Origin: an uncultured Ruminococcus sp.
GTDB lineage: Bacteria; Bacillota; Clostridia; Oscillospirales; Ruminococcaceae
Assembly: GCA_900540005.1 (NCBI GenBank)
Contig: UQEM01000001.1
Span: 1-48,066 of the forward strand
Length of the DNA: 48,066 bases
Direction: 5' to 3'
Shown here: in pieces, positions 27,345 through 38,238 of the stretch
Layout: the number at the start of each line of letters is the position of its first letter
Numbering within the stretch: position 1 is the first letter of the stretch
Made by a program: the position numbers and the translations under genes
Notes under the pieces: model-generated
Database searches by the model: none
What the model was told of the DNA's origin: nothing
What the model saw: only the letters and a program-made list of their open reading frames with translations

Positions 27345-27979
27345 TACTTGACTCCTACAGCTTCAAGAGTGAGCTTAGAAGTATCAGCAACCTCTTCCTG
27401 TCCCTCTACGGTAACAAGCTTGCCCTGCTTCTCATAGTAGTCCTTGAGAGGAGCTGTTTTTTCGTGATAAGTAGCGAGTCTGTCGAGAACGACTTCAGGC
27501 TGATCGTCCTTACGGATGATAGTCTTGTCTCCGCACTTATCGCAGATGCCCTCAACCTTTGAAGGCTTGTACTGGATGTGGTATGAAGCGCCGCAGCCCT
27601 GGCAGACTCTTCTGCCTGAAACTCTCTGCTTGATAGTTTCATCGGGCACGTCGATCTCAACCACTTTATCGATCTGAATGTTCATAGCGTCAAGAGCCTC
27701 AGCCTGAGGAACAGTTCTCGGAAAACCGTCGAGGATAAAACCGTTGCGGCAGTCGTCCTGAGCGATTCTTTCCTTGAGGATACCGATAACGATATCATCA
27801 GAAACGAGCGCGCCTGCGTCCATAGCAGCCTTAGCCTTGAGACCGTACTCAGTGCCGTTCTTGGCAGCTTCGCGAAGAATGTTGCCTGTAGAGATCTGAG
27901 GAATGTTCAGAGCCTCTGAAACGACCTCTGCCTGAGTTCCTTTTCCTGCGCCGGGAGCGCCTAAAAAGATAAGGTTCAT
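27344..27979 (-). CDS. adk: Adenylate kinase
   Basis: 211 residues. The P-loop 'GAPGAGKGT' (7-15) binds ATP; the LID carries four cysteines (CQGC and CDKC), the zinc-stabilised Gram-positive form. It interconverts ATP, AMP and ADP. Between secY and map. Confidence 0.98.
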   Translation of the reverse strand: MNLIFLGAPGAGKGTQAEVVSEALNIPQISTGNILREAAKNGTEYGLKAKAAMDAGALVSDDIVIGILKERIAQDDCRNGFILDGFPRTVPQAEALDAMNIQIDKVVEIDVPDETIKQRVSGRRVCQGCGASYHIQYKPSKVEGICDKCGDKTIIRKDDQPEVVLDRLATYHEKTAPLKDYYEKQGKLVTVEGQEEVADTSKLTLEAVGVK

Positions 27980-27997
27980 AAATCTGTTCCTCCTACT

Positions 27998-29338
27998 TTA
28001 CTGTAAAAAGCCCTTATGATGACGCATCATAAGATGTGATTCAAGTGTACGTGTTGTTTCGAGCGCAACGCTTACTGCAATGAGGATAGTTGTACCGCCC
28101 ATTGAGAGCTGCTGGAGCTGAGGGTCGATCTTACCGATGATGATCGGGATAATAGCGATAATGCCGAGGAAGAACGCACCGACGAGAGTGATCTTTGAAA
28201 GAACTCTCTGGATGTAATCCGAAGTGGGCTTACCGGGTCTGATACCGGGGATACCGCCGTTTGACTGTCTAAGGTTATTAGCGATCTCGATCGGATTATA
28301 CTGGATCGATACATAAAAGTAATTGAACGCTATGATAAGCAGGAAGTAAATCGCTGCATAACCCCAGCTTCTTGTCGAGAAGAAGTTGCAGAAGCTCTGG
28401 TAGAACTTTGATGAGTTCTCAGTTACAGGCTTGAAAAGCTGTATTGTCTGCGGGAGAGACATGAAGGACATTGCGAAGATGATAGGCATAACGCCGCTCA
28501 TGCAAACCTTTATCGGGATATGCGTTTTCTGTCCGCCATACTGTTTTCTTCCGACAACGCGCTTAGCGTACTGGATCGGGATACGTCTTTCCGCCTCGTT
28601 CATAAAGACGATAAAGCCGACCTCGAATATAATAAATGCGAGATATGCGAGTGAGATGAAAACGTATTTACCATTCTGTCCCTGCTCGATACTGTCCTTT
28701 GCAAGCTTTCCGAGATACAGAGCATCTTTCGGGAATCTTGCTGCGATACCGGCAAAGAGTATGATAGAGATACCGTTTCCTATACCCTTGTCGCTGATGC
28801 GGTTGCCCATCCAGACAACAATGAGTGCACCTGCAACGAAGAGTGCGATGATTACAGCGGCGGCGAAGTACATATCCTTGCCTGCTGTATATTTGAGTGC
28901 GCGGTTTCCGTTACTGTCGGTCATGTTCTTGAGAGTCAGGAAATAAGCATACGCCATGAATACTGCAAGAACCATTGCAACTATCGCTGTGATCTTATCG
29001 ATCTTCTTTCGACCCTCTTCGCCCTCGTCCTTGAGACGTTCGAGCGCGGGGATCGCATAAGTCAGAAGCTGCAAAATAATTGAAGCGTTGATGAACGGAG
29101 TGATCGCGAGTGAGAATACAGTCGCCTGTGAAAGAGCTCCACCAGTGAGGGTATTCAGGTATTCGAGGAAGTTACCGCCAGTTGCGTTCGAGCTCATCCA
29201 TGACTTTACGACATCAGGATTGAGGAACGGAACGGTAACTGCACTGCCGAATCTGAAAAGAATGATCATGAGTAATGTGTAGAGGAGCTTCTTCCTGATC
29301 TCAGGGACGCCCCATGCCTTTTTCAGGGTCTGAAACAC
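27998..29338 (-). CDS. secY: Protein translocase subunit SecY
   Basis: 446 residues with ten hydrophobic segments, starting 'MFQTLKKAWGVPEIRKKLLYT' and containing the cytoplasmic loop 'RRIPIQYAKRVVGRKQYGGQ' that contacts ribosome and SecA. Core channel of protein export. 2 bp after rplO. The secreted pectinases in this window would use this route. Confidence 0.98.
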   Translation of the reverse strand: MFQTLKKAWGVPEIRKKLLYTLLMIILFRFGSAVTVPFLNPDVVKSWMSSNATGGNFLEYLNTLTGGALSQATVFSLAITPFINASIILQLLTYAIPALERLKDEGEEGRKKIDKITAIVAMVLAVFMAYAYFLTLKNMTDSNGNRALKYTAGKDMYFAAAVIIALFVAGALIVVWMGNRISDKGIGNGISIILFAGIAARFPKDALYLGKLAKDSIEQGQNGKYVFISLAYLAFIIFEVGFIVFMNEAERRIPIQYAKRVVGRKQYGGQKTHIPIKVCMSGVMPIIFAMSFMSLPQTIQLFKPVTENSSKFYQSFCNFFSTRSWGYAAIYFLLIIAFNYFYVSIQYNPIEIANNLRQSNGGIPGIRPGKPTSDYIQRVLSKITLVGAFFLGIIAIIPIIIGKIDPQLQQLSMGGTTILIAVSVALETTRTLESHLMMRHHKGFLQ

Positions 29339-29340
29339 AA

Positions 29341-29781
29341 TTACATCACCTCAGCCTTCCCGCCTGCCTTTTCGATTTTCTCTACGGCACTCTGTGAGAA
29401 CTTTGCTGCCTTTACAGTAAGCTTTGCAGTAAGTTCACCGTTTCCGAGAACCTTGATGCCGTCATATTCTTTCTTTACGAGACCGGAAGCCTTGAGAAGC
29501 TCTGCGTCAACTACAGTTCCGTCTGTAAACTTGTTAAGGTCTGAAACATTAACGATCGCAAACTTGGAAGCGAAGATGTTGTTGAAACCTCTCTTAGGAA
29601 TACGTCTTGTGAGGGGCATCTGGCCGCCTTCAAATCCGATTCTTACGCCGCCGCCGCTTCTTGCGTTCTGTCCCTTGTGACCCTTACCTGCTGTCTTACC
29701 GTTACCTGATCCGTGGCCTCTGCCGATACGCTTGGAAACCTTATTGGAATCGGGTGCGGGGGTTAATTCATGAATTTTCAT
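29341..29781 (-). CDS. rplO: 50S ribosomal protein L15
   Basis: 146 residues; the N terminus has the Gly-rich RNA-binding extension ('[18 protein letters not shown]'), followed by the globular L15/L18e fold. Late assembly protein of the large subunit. Confidence 0.98.
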   Translation of the reverse strand: MKIHELTPAPDSNKVSKRIGRGHGSGNGKTAGKGHKGQNARSGGGVRIGFEGGQMPLTRRIPKRGFNNIFASKFAIVNVSDLNKFTDGTVVDAELLKASGLVKKEYDGIKVLGNGELTAKLTVKAAKFSQSAVEKIEKAGGKAEVM

Positions 29782-29799
29782 TACTGTGCACCTCCTTGC

Positions 29800-29976
29800 T
29801 TACGCTTCAGTAACCTCGATGAGGTGTGAAATTTTATTGATCTTACCCTGAGTCTGAGCATTGTCAGGCTGAGTTGTTGTGTCGCCGACCTTCTTGAGAC
29901 CGAGTGACTGAGCAGTAGCGATCTGGTCCTTCTTTCTACCGATGAGGCTCTTTACGAGCTTGATATTCTTTGCCAT
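29800..29976 (-). CDS. rpmD: 50S ribosomal protein L30
   Basis: 58 residues, 'MAKNIKLVKSLIGRKKDQIA' to 'HLIEVTEA'. The SLIGRKKDQIATAQSLGL core is diagnostic of bacterial L30. It lies between rpsE (15 bp) and rplO (18 bp). Confidence 0.97.
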   Translation of the reverse strand: MAKNIKLVKSLIGRKKDQIATAQSLGLKKVGDTTTQPDNAQTQGKINKISHLIEVTEA

Positions 29977-29991
29977 TTCGTTTCTGCCTCC

Positions 29992-30492
29992 TTAACCGAA
30001 AATTTCCTTAACGGACTTGCCTCTCTTTTCAGCAACTTCCTTAGCGGATGTGCATGAAGTAAGGCCGTTAATAGTAGCTCTAACTACATTGCAGGGGTTA
30101 TTTGAACGAAGAGACTTTGTTCTGATGTCCTTGATTCCTGCAACCTCGATGACTGCACGAACAGGGCCGCCAGCGATAACGCCGGTACCGGGTGCAGCGG
30201 GCTTCATAAGAACTTCGCCTGCGCCGAACTTACCAACGATCTCGTGGGGGATCGTAGTTCCCTTGAGGGGAACCTTTACAAGGTTCTTCTTAGCGTCCTC
30301 GATGCCCTTGCGGATTGCATCCGGAACTTCTCCGGACTTTCCGAGACCGAAGCCTACTGTACCATTTCCGTCGCCTACAACTACGAGTGCGGAGAACTTC
30401 ATGATACGACCGCCCTTTACGGTCTTTGATACACGGTTGATCGCAACAACCTTCTCAGCGAACTCAGGAGCCTGTGTTTCAATATTAGCCAT
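29992..30492 (-). CDS. rpsE: 30S ribosomal protein S5
   Basis: 166 residues: double-stranded RNA-binding-like N-terminal domain ('[20 protein letters not shown]') and an S5 C-terminal domain. It works with S4 at the mRNA entry site and in decoding fidelity. Confidence 0.98.
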   Translation of the reverse strand: MANIETQAPEFAEKVVAINRVSKTVKGGRIMKFSALVVVGDGNGTVGFGLGKSGEVPDAIRKGIEDAKKNLVKVPLKGTTIPHEIVGKFGAGEVLMKPAAPGTGVIAGGPVRAVIEVAGIKDIRTKSLRSNNPCNVVRATINGLTSCTSAKEVAEKRGKSVKEIFG

Positions 30493-30507
30493 TGTTTTAC
30501 CTCCCTC

Positions 30508-30867
30508 TTAGAACTTTAATCCGTTTTCTCTTGCACCTTCAGCAAGAGCCTGAACTCTGCCGTGGTAGAGGTAGCCGCCTCTGTCGAAAACAACCTCGCT
30601 GATTCCCTTGCCGGCAGCATTCTTTGCGATAGCCTCGCCAACCTTGCGGGCACCCTCAACGTTTGAGCCGCTGCCCTCAAAGCCCTTATCCATGCTGGAT
30701 GCGGAAGCAAGAGTAACTCCGTTTATATCGTCGATAAGCTGTGCATAGATGTGCTTTGACGAACGGAACACATTGAGACGGGGACGCTCGGGAGTTCCTG
30801 AGATCTTTGCGCGAACTCTGCGGTGTCTCTTTAATCTTGCCTTATTGCTGTCAAATTTCTTAATCAT
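30508..30867 (-). CDS. rplR: 50S ribosomal protein L18
   Basis: 119 residues with '[20 protein letters not shown]' and '[20 protein letters not shown]', typical of L18, which binds 5S rRNA with L5. Confidence 0.98.
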   Translation of the reverse strand: MIKKFDSNKARLKRHRRVRAKISGTPERPRLNVFRSSKHIYAQLIDDINGVTLASASSMDKGFEGSGSNVEGARKVGEAIAKNAAGKGISEVVFDRGGYLYHGRVQALAEGARENGLKF

Positions 30868-30886
30868 AGCAATTTGCTCCTTTTAA

Positions 30887-31432
30887 TTACTTCTTGCCCT
30901 TACCGGCCTTACCTTCCTTGCGGATGATGCGCTCGCCGGCATATCTGATTCCCTTGCCCTTGTACGGCTCAGGGGGACGCTTTTCACGTACTTCAGCTGC
31001 AAACTGACCTACAGCCTGCTTGTCGATACCGCTTACTACTACCTTGTTGGGCTGAGGAACATCAAGCTTGATAGCATCTGTTTCCTCGATAACAACAGGA
31101 TGTGAGTAACCGAGGTTAAGAGTAACCTTATTGCCGCTCTTGGCTGCACGGTAGCCGACACCCTCGATCTCGAGAGTCTTTGAATATCCGTTTGTTACAC
31201 CCTCAACCATGTTTGCGATGAGAGTTCTTGTAAGACCGTGAAGTGAACGATGAGCCTTGTCATCGCTGGGTCTTGTTACATTTATAACGCCGTCAGCAAC
31301 CTCGATGCCGAGCTCGTTGCTGAACTGCTTTGTAAGCTCGCCCTTAGGTCCCTTTACAGTTACAATGTTGTTGTCGTTCTTGACCTCAACGCCTGCAGGA
31401 ACTTTGATGGGCATTCTGCCGATTCTTGACAT
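30887..31432 (-). CDS. rplF: 50S ribosomal protein L6
   Basis: 181 residues from ATG 31432 ('MSRIGRMPIKVPAGVEV'); the open frame continues upstream but this start has the ribosome binding site and the family N terminus. Two repeated L6 domains; the C-terminal one has 'PEPYKGKGIRYAGERI'. It lies near the factor-binding site of the large subunit. Confidence 0.98.
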   Translation of the reverse strand: MSRIGRMPIKVPAGVEVKNDNNIVTVKGPKGELTKQFSNELGIEVADGVINVTRPSDDKAHRSLHGLTRTLIANMVEGVTNGYSKTLEIEGVGYRAAKSGNKVTLNLGYSHPVVIEETDAIKLDVPQPNKVVVSGIDKQAVGQFAAEVREKRPPEPYKGKGIRYAGERIIRKEGKAGKGKK

Positions 31433-31445
31433 AATTGCTTCCTCC

Positions 31446-31844
31446 TTACCAGACGTATGCGAGAACCTCGCCGCCGACATTGAGCTCTCTTGCCTTCTTG
31501 TCAGTTACGATTCCCTTTGAAGTTGAAACGATTGCGATACCAAGGCCCTTACGAACCTTAGGCATATCCTCACAGCTTGAGTAGATTCTGAGACCGGGCT
31601 TAGAAACTCTTCTTAAACCTGTGATTACAGGCGCCTTGTTGTCGCCGTACTTGAGCGTGATTCTGATAACACCCTGCTTACCGTCTTCAATTACCTTGAA
31701 GTCCTTCACATAACCTTCGTCAACGAGGATCTGTGAAATAGCCTTCTTAACATTAGAAGCGGGAACGTCAACTGTGGCGTGCTTTGCAGTATTCGCATTA
31801 CGAATTCTTGTTAAAAGATCTGCTATTGTATCAGTAATTTGCAT
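31446..31844 (-). CDS. rpsH: 30S ribosomal protein S8
   Basis: 132 residues, starting '[18 protein letters not shown]' and ending 'GGEVLAYVW'. It binds the central 16S domain; in E. coli it represses the spc operon by binding near rplE, which was not checked here. Confidence 0.98.
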   Translation of the reverse strand: MQITDTIADLLTRIRNANTAKHATVDVPASNVKKAISQILVDEGYVKDFKVIEDGKQGVIRITLKYGDNKAPVITGLRRVSKPGLRIYSSCEDMPKVRKGLGIAIVSTSKGIVTDKKARELNVGGEVLAYVW

Positions 31845-31868
31845 GCCGAATGACCTCCTTTTCGTATT

Positions 31869-32054
31869 TTACCAGCTTGCCTTTTTAACACCCGGGATCT
31901 GACCGTCGTGTGCAAGCTCTCTGAAGCAGATACGGCAGATGCCGAACTTTCTGAGATATGCGTGCGGTCTGCCACAAATCTTGCATCTGTTATATGCTCT
32001 TGTGGAATACTTGGGAGTTCTCTGCTGCTTATTGATCATTGCCTTTTTAGCCAT
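31869..32054 (-). CDS. rpsN: 30S ribosomal protein S14, zinc-binding type
   Basis: 61 residues from ATG 32054 ('[20 protein letters not shown]'), the usual length for type Z. Two CxxC pairs (CKIC and CRIC) form the zinc site. The upstream extension of the frame is not family-like. Confidence 0.97.
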   Translation of the reverse strand: MAKKAMINKQQRTPKYSTRAYNRCKICGRPHAYLRKFGICRICFRELAHDGQIPGVKKASW

Positions 32055-32073
32055 TTTTCTTCCTCCCTGATGA

Positions 32074-32613
32074 TTACTTGATGAACGGAGCGCCGAGGAG
32101 CGAAAGAAGCTCCTTTGCCTCTTCATCGGTATTTGCTGTTGTGATGAAGTTGATGTCCATTCCTCTTACCTTGTCGATCTTATCGTACTCGATCTCGGGG
32201 AAGATGAGCTGTTCCTTGATGCCGGTAGAGTAGTTGCCCTTACCGTCAAATGAATTGCCGTTGATTCCTCTGAAGTCACGAACACGGGGGAAAGCAACAT
32301 TGAAGAGCTTATCAACGAATTCATACATCTTCTCGCTTCTCAGTGTTACCTTAACACCGATAGGCATTCCCTCACGGAGCTTGAAGTTAGCGACTGACTT
32401 CTTAGCTCTGCAAACGATAGGCTTCTGACCTGTGATCGCTGCGAGGTCTGTCATGATAGCGTCAATAACCTTTGCGTTATCCTTAGCTTCGCCGGCGCCA
32501 ACATTGATGACAACCTTATCGAGCTTAGGGATCTGCATAACGCTCTTGTAACCGAATTTCTTCATCAGTGCGGGAGCAACGTCGCTAACATAATAATCCT
32601 TTAATCTTGCCAT
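32074..32613 (-). CDS. rplE: 50S ribosomal protein L5
   Basis: 179 residues, '[21 protein letters not shown]' region at the start and '[20 protein letters not shown]' at the end. Central 5S rRNA-binding protein; bridges to S13. Confidence 0.98.
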   Translation of the reverse strand: MARLKDYYVSDVAPALMKKFGYKSVMQIPKLDKVVINVGAGEAKDNAKVIDAIMTDLAAITGQKPIVCRAKKSVANFKLREGMPIGVKVTLRSEKMYEFVDKLFNVAFPRVRDFRGINGNSFDGKGNYSTGIKEQLIFPEIEYDKIDKVRGMDINFITTANTDEEAKELLSLLGAPFIK

Positions 32614-32631
32614 TGTCGTTTCTCCTTTACA

Positions 32632-32973
32632 TTATTCAAAAGACTTGCCGCATTTCTTGCAAACGCGGAGCTTCTTGCCGTCTTCTACCACATGACCTAC
32701 TCTGGTGGGCTTGCCGCACTTAGGGCAAACAAGCTGTACCTTTGAAGCGTAAACGGGAGCCTCAGTCTTGATGATTCCGCCAGACTGACCCATTCTTGTG
32801 GGCTTAACGTGCTTTGTGATCATGTTGATTCCCTCAACGATGACCTTATCTTCCTTGGGGCTGACCTCTACGACCTTACCGGTCTTTCTGTCGCCCTTGC
32901 TGTCGAATTTATCTTCGTACTTTCCGGTGAGAAGAACAACAGTGTCACCGGTTTTTACGTGTACTTTACTCAT
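32632..32973 (-). CDS. rplX: 50S ribosomal protein L24
   Basis: 113 residues: KOW motif in the N-terminal half ('VHVKTGDTVVLLTGK') and a C-terminal zinc-ribbon-like tail with two CxxC pairs (CPKC, CKKC), common in Firmicutes L24. An initiator of 50S assembly. Confidence 0.98.
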   Translation of the reverse strand: MSKVHVKTGDTVVLLTGKYEDKFDSKGDRKTGKVVEVSPKEDKVIVEGINMITKHVKPTRMGQSGGIIKTEAPVYASKVQLVCPKCGKPTRVGHVVEDGKKLRVCKKCGKSFE

Positions 32974-32991
32974 AATCGAATGACACCTCCA

Positions 32992-33360
32992 TTAAAGAAC
33001 CTCTGGAGCAAGGCTGAGGATCTTAGTATACTCCTTTTCACGGAGCTCCTTAGCAACAGGTCCAAAGATACGTGTACCCTTGGGGTTCTTATCTTCCTTA
33101 ATAATAACGGCAGCGTTCTCGTCAAAGCGGATGTAAGTTCCGTCCTCTCTTCTGAGACCCTTTGCCGAACGAACGATAACTGCCTTAACAACGTCGCCCT
33201 TCTTTACAACGCCTCCGGGTGTTGCTTTCTTAACGGAAGCAACTACTACATCGCCGATATTTGCATATCTTCTGCGTGTACCTCCCAGAACTCTGATACA
33301 CATAAGCTCCTTTGCGCCTGTGTTATCAGCGACTTTAAGATAAGTCTGCATCTGTATCAC
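32992..33360 (-). CDS. rplN: 50S ribosomal protein L14
   Basis: 122 residues, '[20 protein letters not shown]' is the exact family start; ends '[12 protein letters not shown]'. It forms an intersubunit bridge and contacts L19. Confidence 0.99.
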   Translation of the reverse strand: MIQMQTYLKVADNTGAKELMCIRVLGGTRRRYANIGDVVVASVKKATPGGVVKKGDVVKAVIVRSAKGLRREDGTYIRFDENAAVIIKEDKNPKGTRIFGPVAKELREKEYTKILSLAPEVL

Positions 33361-33399
33361 AGCGAGTTCCTCCTTTCAAGCTTTAAGCTTATATCAAAA

Positions 33400-33660
33400 T
33401 TACTTAGCCTTTTCAATGATATTTGTTACACGCCATCTCTTATCCTTGGAAAGCGGACGTGTTTCCATAACCTCAACACGATCGCCGATTCTGCACTCAT
33501 TATTTTCGTCGTGTGCCTTGAGCTTGACGGTACGCTTGATGATCTTCTTGTAAAGCGGGTGTTTAACGTTATCAACGATAGCAACTACGACGGTCTTATC
33601 CATCTTATCGCTTACAACCTTACCTACTCTTGTTTTTCTAAGGTTTCTCTCAGTAGACAT
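33400..33660 (-). CDS. rpsQ: 30S ribosomal protein S17
   Basis: 86 residues, an OB-fold primary 16S binder with the S17 signature '[18 protein letters not shown]'. 39 bp before rplN. Confidence 0.98.
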   Translation of the reverse strand: MSTERNLRKTRVGKVVSDKMDKTVVVAIVDNVKHPLYKKIIKRTVKLKAHDENNECRIGDRVEVMETRPLSKDKRWRVTNIIEKAK

Positions 33661-33679
33661 TAGCTAAATCCTCCCTTTC

Positions 33680-33880
33680 TTACTGCTTTGCAGCAAGCTC
33701 TGCCTCACGCAGAGTTGTCTTGATGCGTGCAATATCCTTCTTTACAGCCTTGAGACGTGCTGTATTGTCGAGCTGGTTGATAGCCAGCTGGAAACGGAGG
33801 TTAAAAAGCTCCTCCTTAAGGTTGCTGAGCTTCTCGTTGAGCTCATCAACTGACATTTCTTTGATCTCTGATGCCTTCAT
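33680..33880 (-). CDS. rpmC: 50S ribosomal protein L29
   Basis: 66 residues, all helical, '[18 protein letters not shown]' and '[19 protein letters not shown]'. It lies at the tunnel exit next to L23. Its start overlaps the rplP stop by one base. Confidence 0.98.
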   Translation of the reverse strand: MKASEIKEMSVDELNEKLSNLKEELFNLRFQLAINQLDNTARLKAVKKDIARIKTTLREAELAAKQ

Positions 33881-34305
33881 TACTGCTCAACCTCCTGCTC
33901 TGCCTTAGTTACGAATTTACACTTGATAGGAAGCTTGTGCATAGCAAGACGCATAGCTTCTCTTGCAGTCTCCTCCGGAACGCCCTTGATCTCGAAGAGC
34001 ACTCTGCCGGGCTTAACAACTGCTACCCAGTACTCAGGTGAACCCTTACCGGAACCCATTCGTGTTTCAGCAGGCTTCTCTGTGATAGGCTTGTCGGGGA
34101 AGATCTTGATCCAAACCTGACCGCCTCTCTTGATATAACGTGTCATAGCGATACGGGCAGACTCGATCTGGTTGGAGGTGATCCAAGCCGGCTCAAGAGC
34201 CTGAAGACCGTAATCTCCGTAAGTTACCTTATTGCCTCTGTATGCCTTACCCTTAAGACGTCCTCTGTGGACTCTGCGGTACTTAACTCTTTTTGGAAGC
34301 AGCAT
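33880..34305 (-). CDS. rplP: 50S ribosomal protein L16
   Basis: 141 residues, '[19 protein letters not shown]' start and '[18 protein letters not shown]' core. It organises the A-site tRNA arm of the large subunit. One-base overlaps with both rpsC and rpmC suggest coupled translation. Confidence 0.98.
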   Translation of the reverse strand: MLLPKRVKYRRVHRGRLKGKAYRGNKVTYGDYGLQALEPAWITSNQIESARIAMTRYIKRGGQVWIKIFPDKPITEKPAETRMGSGKGSPEYWVAVVKPGRVLFEIKGVPEETAREAMRLAMHKLPIKCKFVTKAEQEVEQ

Positions 34306-35090
34306 TATCGGTTACCTCCTTCTCTTTTTGCGTCACGATTGAAGTTTCTGTTTCCGCCTCTTCTGTTGCCATCGCGTCTGTCGTCGCGGCGGCGGCGGTC
34401 ATTGCTTCTGTCGTTCTTTTTCTCAAGCTTTTCTCTGTGAGCAGCAGCCTTAGCAGCATCGCCCTTGAGAACTTCGCCCTTGTAGATCCAAACCTTTACG
34501 CCGATCTTTCCGTATGTTGTATCAGCCTCAGCAAAGCCGTAGTCGATATCAGCACGGATAGTCTGGAGCGGGATCGTACCTTCGTGATAGCTTTCGCTTC
34601 TTGCGATCTCGGCACCGGCAAGTCTGCCTGATAACTTGACCTTGATACCCTTTGCACCGAGGCGCATTGTTCTTCCGATAGACTGCTTCATAGCGCGTCT
34701 GAAAGATACTCTGTTCTCAAGGTCGAGAGCAATCTTTTCTGCAACGAGCTGTGAGTCCATATCGGGCTGCTTGACCTCAATAATGTTGATGAAGACCTGC
34801 TTCTTCATCATCTTCTCAAGCTGAGCTCTCAGCTTTTCGATCTCTGCACCGCCGCGGCCGATTACGATACCGGGCTTAGCGCAATGAATGTGGATTCTAA
34901 CCTTATCGGCAAAACGCTCGATCTCAATTCTCGGAACACCTGCTGCATACAAGCTCTTCTTAATGAAATTACGAACGTTGTAGTCCTCAACGAGAGTGTC
35001 GCCGAAATCCGCCTTATTGGCATACCAGCGTGAATCCCAATCTTTGATTACACCAACACGAAGACCGTGCGGATTAACTTTCTGTCCCAT
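34305..35090 (-). CDS. rpsC: 30S ribosomal protein S3
   Basis: 261 residues, longer than the usual 205-220. The KH-2 domain ('[18 protein letters not shown]') and C-terminal S3 domain are normal; the extra about 40 residues form an Arg/Asn/Gly/Asp-rich disordered tail. S3 lines the mRNA entry channel. Confidence 0.97.
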   Translation of the reverse strand: MGQKVNPHGLRVGVIKDWDSRWYANKADFGDTLVEDYNVRNFIKKSLYAAGVPRIEIERFADKVRIHIHCAKPGIVIGRGGAEIEKLRAQLEKMMKKQVFINIIEVKQPDMDSQLVAEKIALDLENRVSFRRAMKQSIGRTMRLGAKGIKVKLSGRLAGAEIARSESYHEGTIPLQTIRADIDYGFAEADTTYGKIGVKVWIYKGEVLKGDAAKAAAHREKLEKKNDRSNDRRRRDDRRDGNRRGGNRNFNRDAKREGGNR

Positions 35091-35109
35091 TAATCAGACC
35101 TCCTTGGGA

Positions 35110-35445
35110 TTATTCTTTTTCTTTAAGAACAACTGTGATGTGTGATGTTCTCTTTAATATTCTATAAGCTCTGCCCTGTGCTCTCGGCATAATTCTCTTC
35201 ATGATAGGACCGGGTGTAACGAAGCATTCTGCAACGTACAGATCGTCCTTGTTCATGCTGAAATTATTCTCTGCGTTTGCAGCAGCAGATTTTACAAGCT
35301 TAGCAACGATAGGGCTTGCTGCCTTAGGAGTAAGGTCGAGAGTAGCCAAAGCGATGTCAACCGGCTTGTTTCTGATGAGATCGAGAACGATCTGCACCTT
35401 TCTGGGTGATATGCGAGCGTTTCTTAAATAAGCTCTTGCTTCCAT
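35110..35445 (-). CDS. rplV: 50S ribosomal protein L22
   Basis: 111 residues, '[19 protein letters not shown]' start and the tunnel-lining loop '[18 protein letters not shown]'. It lies at the constriction of the exit tunnel, where macrolide resistance changes are known in other species. Confidence 0.98.
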   Translation of the reverse strand: MEARAYLRNARISPRKVQIVLDLIRNKPVDIALATLDLTPKAASPIVAKLVKSAAANAENNFSMNKDDLYVAECFVTPGPIMKRIMPRAQGRAYRILKRTSHITVVLKEKE

Positions 35446-35463
35446 TTCAGCTCCTCCTTTCGA

Positions 35464-35748
35464 TTACTTCTTACCGTTGTTTGATGTCTTGGATCCTGCA
35501 TGACCCTTGTAAGTTCTTGTCGGTGCGAATTCACCGAGCTTGTGACCTACCATATCCTCTGTTACATAAACCGGAACGTGCTTACGTCCGTCATGAACAG
35601 CAAAAGTATGACCAACGAAATCAGGAAAAATTGTTGAAGAACGGCTCCATGTCTTGAGAACCTTCTTCTCTCCTGCCTCATTCATAGCCACAACTCTCTT
35701 AAGAAGAACCTCCTGGACATAAGGTCCCTTTTTAATGCTTCTACTCAT
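35464..35748 (-). CDS. rpsS: 30S ribosomal protein S19
   Basis: 94 residues, '[19 protein letters not shown]' and '[16 protein letters not shown]'. Head of the small subunit, partner of S13. Confidence 0.98.
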   Translation of the reverse strand: MSRSIKKGPYVQEVLLKRVVAMNEAGEKKVLKTWSRSSTIFPDFVGHTFAVHDGRKHVPVYVTEDMVGHKLGEFAPTRTYKGHAGSKTSNNGKK

Positions 35749-35769
35749 TAATCAGTTCCTCCTTTCAGA

Positions 35770-36603
35770 TTACTTGCCGTTGCGGCGCTTTACGATGAAC
35801 TTGTCAGTTCTGTGATGCTTCTTACGAGTCTTATAACCGAGTGCAGGCTTGCCCCAAGGTGTTACAGGGCCGGGACGGCCGATAGGCGACTTACCTTCAC
35901 CACCACCGTGCGGGTGATCGCAGGGGTTCATTACGGAACCTCTTACTGTAGGTCTCCAACCCATGTTGCGAACTCTGCCGGCTTTACCGTAGTTAACGTT
36001 CTCGTGATCGATGTTTGATACCTGACCGATAGCAGCCTTAGCGTTTATCGGAACCTTTCTCATCTCGCCGGAAGGAAGTCTTACGAGAGCGTATGTCTCT
36101 TCCTTGCCCATGAGCTGAGCCTGGTTTCCTGCGCTTCTTACGAGCTGAGCGCCCTTGCCGGGATAAAGCTCGATAGCGTGGATGAATGTACCAACGGGGA
36201 TGTCCTTGAGCTTGAGTGCGTTGCCGGGCTTGATATCAGCCTCAGAACCTGACTCGATCTTGTCTCCTACTTTAAGTCCGTTAGGAGCAAGGATATATCT
36301 CTTTTCGCCGTCCTCGTACTGAACGAGAGCGATGAATGCGCTTCTGTTAGGATCGTACTCAAGAGTGAGAACTGTAGCGATAACGCCGTCCTTATCTCTC
36401 TTGAAGTCGATAACGCGGTACTTTCTTCTGTTGCCGCCGCCTCTGTGGCGAACTGTAATTCTGCCGTAGCTGTTTCTTCCCGAGTTTTTCTTCAGGGGTT
36501 CGAGAAGGCTCTTCTCCGGCTCAACCTTTGACAGAACCGAGTAATCAGTAACAGTCATCTGACGTCTCGAAGGTGTCGTAGGCTTATAGCTTTTAATAGC
36601 CAT
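35770..36603 (-). CDS. rplB: 50S ribosomal protein L2
   Basis: 277 residues, full length, with the near-catalytic signature 'GVAMNP'-type segment here as '[19 protein letters not shown]'. It is needed for subunit joining and peptidyl transfer. A 68-bp spacer with two small hairpins separates it from rplW. Confidence 0.98.
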   Translation of the reverse strand: MAIKSYKPTTPSRRQMTVTDYSVLSKVEPEKSLLEPLKKNSGRNSYGRITVRHRGGGNRRKYRVIDFKRDKDGVIATVLTLEYDPNRSAFIALVQYEDGEKRYILAPNGLKVGDKIESGSEADIKPGNALKLKDIPVGTFIHAIELYPGKGAQLVRSAGNQAQLMGKEETYALVRLPSGEMRKVPINAKAAIGQVSNIDHENVNYGKAGRVRNMGWRPTVRGSVMNPCDHPHGGGEGKSPIGRPGPVTPWGKPALGYKTRKKHHRTDKFIVKRRNGK

Positions 36604-36671
36604 TTATTTCACTCCTTAAATGCGTTTTTTTGCGGGAGCATTACTCCCATACTTTCCGGAGATCATCCGGA

Positions 36672-36965
36672 TCAAACCATACCCTCGAAGAATTCGATTG
36701 TCTTTGAATCCTCAGTAAGAGTAACAACAGCCTTTTTCCAGTCAGAAGTTCTGCCTTCAAATCTGCCGACTCTCTTAGCCTTGCCGTTTACATTGAGAGT
36801 ATTTACCTTAGCGACCTCAACACCGAAGAGAGCTTCTACAGCCTTCTTGATCTCGATCTTGTTTGCATTTTTAGCAACCTTAAAGGTGTACTTGCCGTTC
36901 TGGAGCTCATCCATGCTCTTTTCAGTGATAACGGGCTTTATGATGATATCCTGCGGTGCTTTCAT
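36672..36965 (-). CDS. rplW: 50S ribosomal protein L23
   Basis: 97 residues, '[15 protein letters not shown]' and '[18 protein letters not shown]'. It is the docking site for trigger factor and SRP at the tunnel exit. One-base overlap with the rplD stop. Confidence 0.98.
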   Translation of the reverse strand: MKAPQDIIIKPVITEKSMDELQNGKYTFKVAKNANKIEIKKAVEALFGVEVAKVNTLNVNGKAKRVGRFEGRTSDWKKAVVTLTEDSKTIEFFEGMV

Positions 36966-37588
36966 TATGCGTACACCTCCTCGATCTTTCCAACGGCATT
37001 CTTAACAACAATGAACTTGTCATAGTTGAGAATGTCGTAAACATTAAGAGTGTTTACTGCTGCTGTCTTAACGCCGGGGATGTTAGCTGCGCTCTTTACA
37101 ACCTTTGCGTCTGCCTCTGCTGTAACGATGAGAGCCTTACCCTGAACGCCGAGAGCCTTGAGCATATCAGCAATGGGCTTTGTCTTGTAGCTGTCAAGTG
37201 TGAGAGCATCAAGAACTATGATGTTGTTGTCGATGACCTTAGAAGAAAGAGCCGACTTCATTGCAAGTCTGCGAACCTTCTTGTTAAGTGTGTATCTGTA
37301 GTCTCTGGGCTTCGGTCCGAGAGCGATACCGCCGTGTACCCACTGAGGAGCACGGGTTGAACCCTGTCTTGCGTGACCTGTACCCTTCTGTCTCCAGGGC
37401 TTTCTTCCGCCGCCGCTTACTTCTGTTCTTGTAAGAGTTGACTGTGTACCCTGTCTCTGATTTGCGAGGTAGTTTACTACCATAGCGTGCATAACAGCTT
37501 CGTTGGGAGTAATTCCGAAGATCTCGTCATTAAGCTCTGTCTCGGAAACCTGCTTGCCTGTGATATCATAAACTGAAACTTTAGCCAT
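36965..37588 (-). CDS. rplD: 50S ribosomal protein L4
   Basis: 207 residues with the tunnel loop '[19 protein letters not shown]'. In E. coli L4 also represses the S10 operon through its leader; a structured leader exists here at 38744-38974, but the regulator is unknown. Confidence 0.98.
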   Translation of the reverse strand: MAKVSVYDITGKQVSETELNDEIFGITPNEAVMHAMVVNYLANQRQGTQSTLTRTEVSGGGRKPWRQKGTGHARQGSTRAPQWVHGGIALGPKPRDYRYTLNKKVRRLAMKSALSSKVIDNNIIVLDALTLDSYKTKPIADMLKALGVQGKALIVTAEADAKVVKSAANIPGVKTAAVNTLNVYDILNYDKFIVVKNAVGKIEEVYA

Positions 37589-37605
37589 TAGTGTTTCCTC
37601 CTTCC

Positions 37606-38238
37606 TTAAGCCTTGACGCTGTCAACGATATAAACGATGCCGCCCTTAGGACCAGGAACTGCGCCCTTGATAGCGATGAGATTATTCTCTGCGTCTATTT
37701 TAACGATTTCGAGGTTCTGAACAGTTACCTGTTCTGCACCCATGTGACCCGGCATACCCTTACCCTTGTAGATTCTTGAAGGTGAAGAGCAAGCGCCCAT
37801 TGATCCAGCCTGTCTGTGTACAGGGCCTGTACCGTGGGTTTCCTTGAGTCTGTGCTGATTGTGACGCTTGATAGCGCCTGCAAAGCCCTTACCCTTGCTT
37901 ACGCCGACAACGTCGATAGCGTCGCCAACAGCAAATGTATCAGCCTTTACAATGTCGCCTACGTTAAGTGCATCACAGTCGTCAAGTCTGAATTCCTTGA
38001 GTGTTTTCTTGCAAGCAACGTCAGCCTTGTCAAAGTGACCCTTGAGGGGCTTGTTCATTCTCTGAACCTTAACGTCGCCATATCCGAGCTGAAGTGCTGC
38101 ATATCCGTCATTCTCGATAGTTTTCTTCTGAACAACAACGCAGGGACCTGCTTCAACTACAGTAACAGGAACAACTTTTCCTGCTTCATCGAAGATCTGA
38201 GTCATACCGATCTTCTTGCCGATAATACCTTTCTGCAT
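37606..38238 (-). CDS. rplC: 50S ribosomal protein L3
   Basis: 210 residues from ATG 38238 ('[18 protein letters not shown]'), behind AGGAGG. The longer frame upstream covers a hairpin-rich spacer and is not coding. L3 starts 50S assembly and reaches the peptidyl transferase centre ('[20 protein letters not shown]'). Confidence 0.98.
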   Translation of the reverse strand: MQKGIIGKKIGMTQIFDEAGKVVPVTVVEAGPCVVVQKKTIENDGYAALQLGYGDVKVQRMNKPLKGHFDKADVACKKTLKEFRLDDCDALNVGDIVKADTFAVGDAIDVVGVSKGKGFAGAIKRHNQHRLKETHGTGPVHRQAGSMGACSSPSRIYKGKGMPGHMGAEQVTVQNLEIVKIDAENNLIAIKGAVPGPKGGIVYIVDSVKA

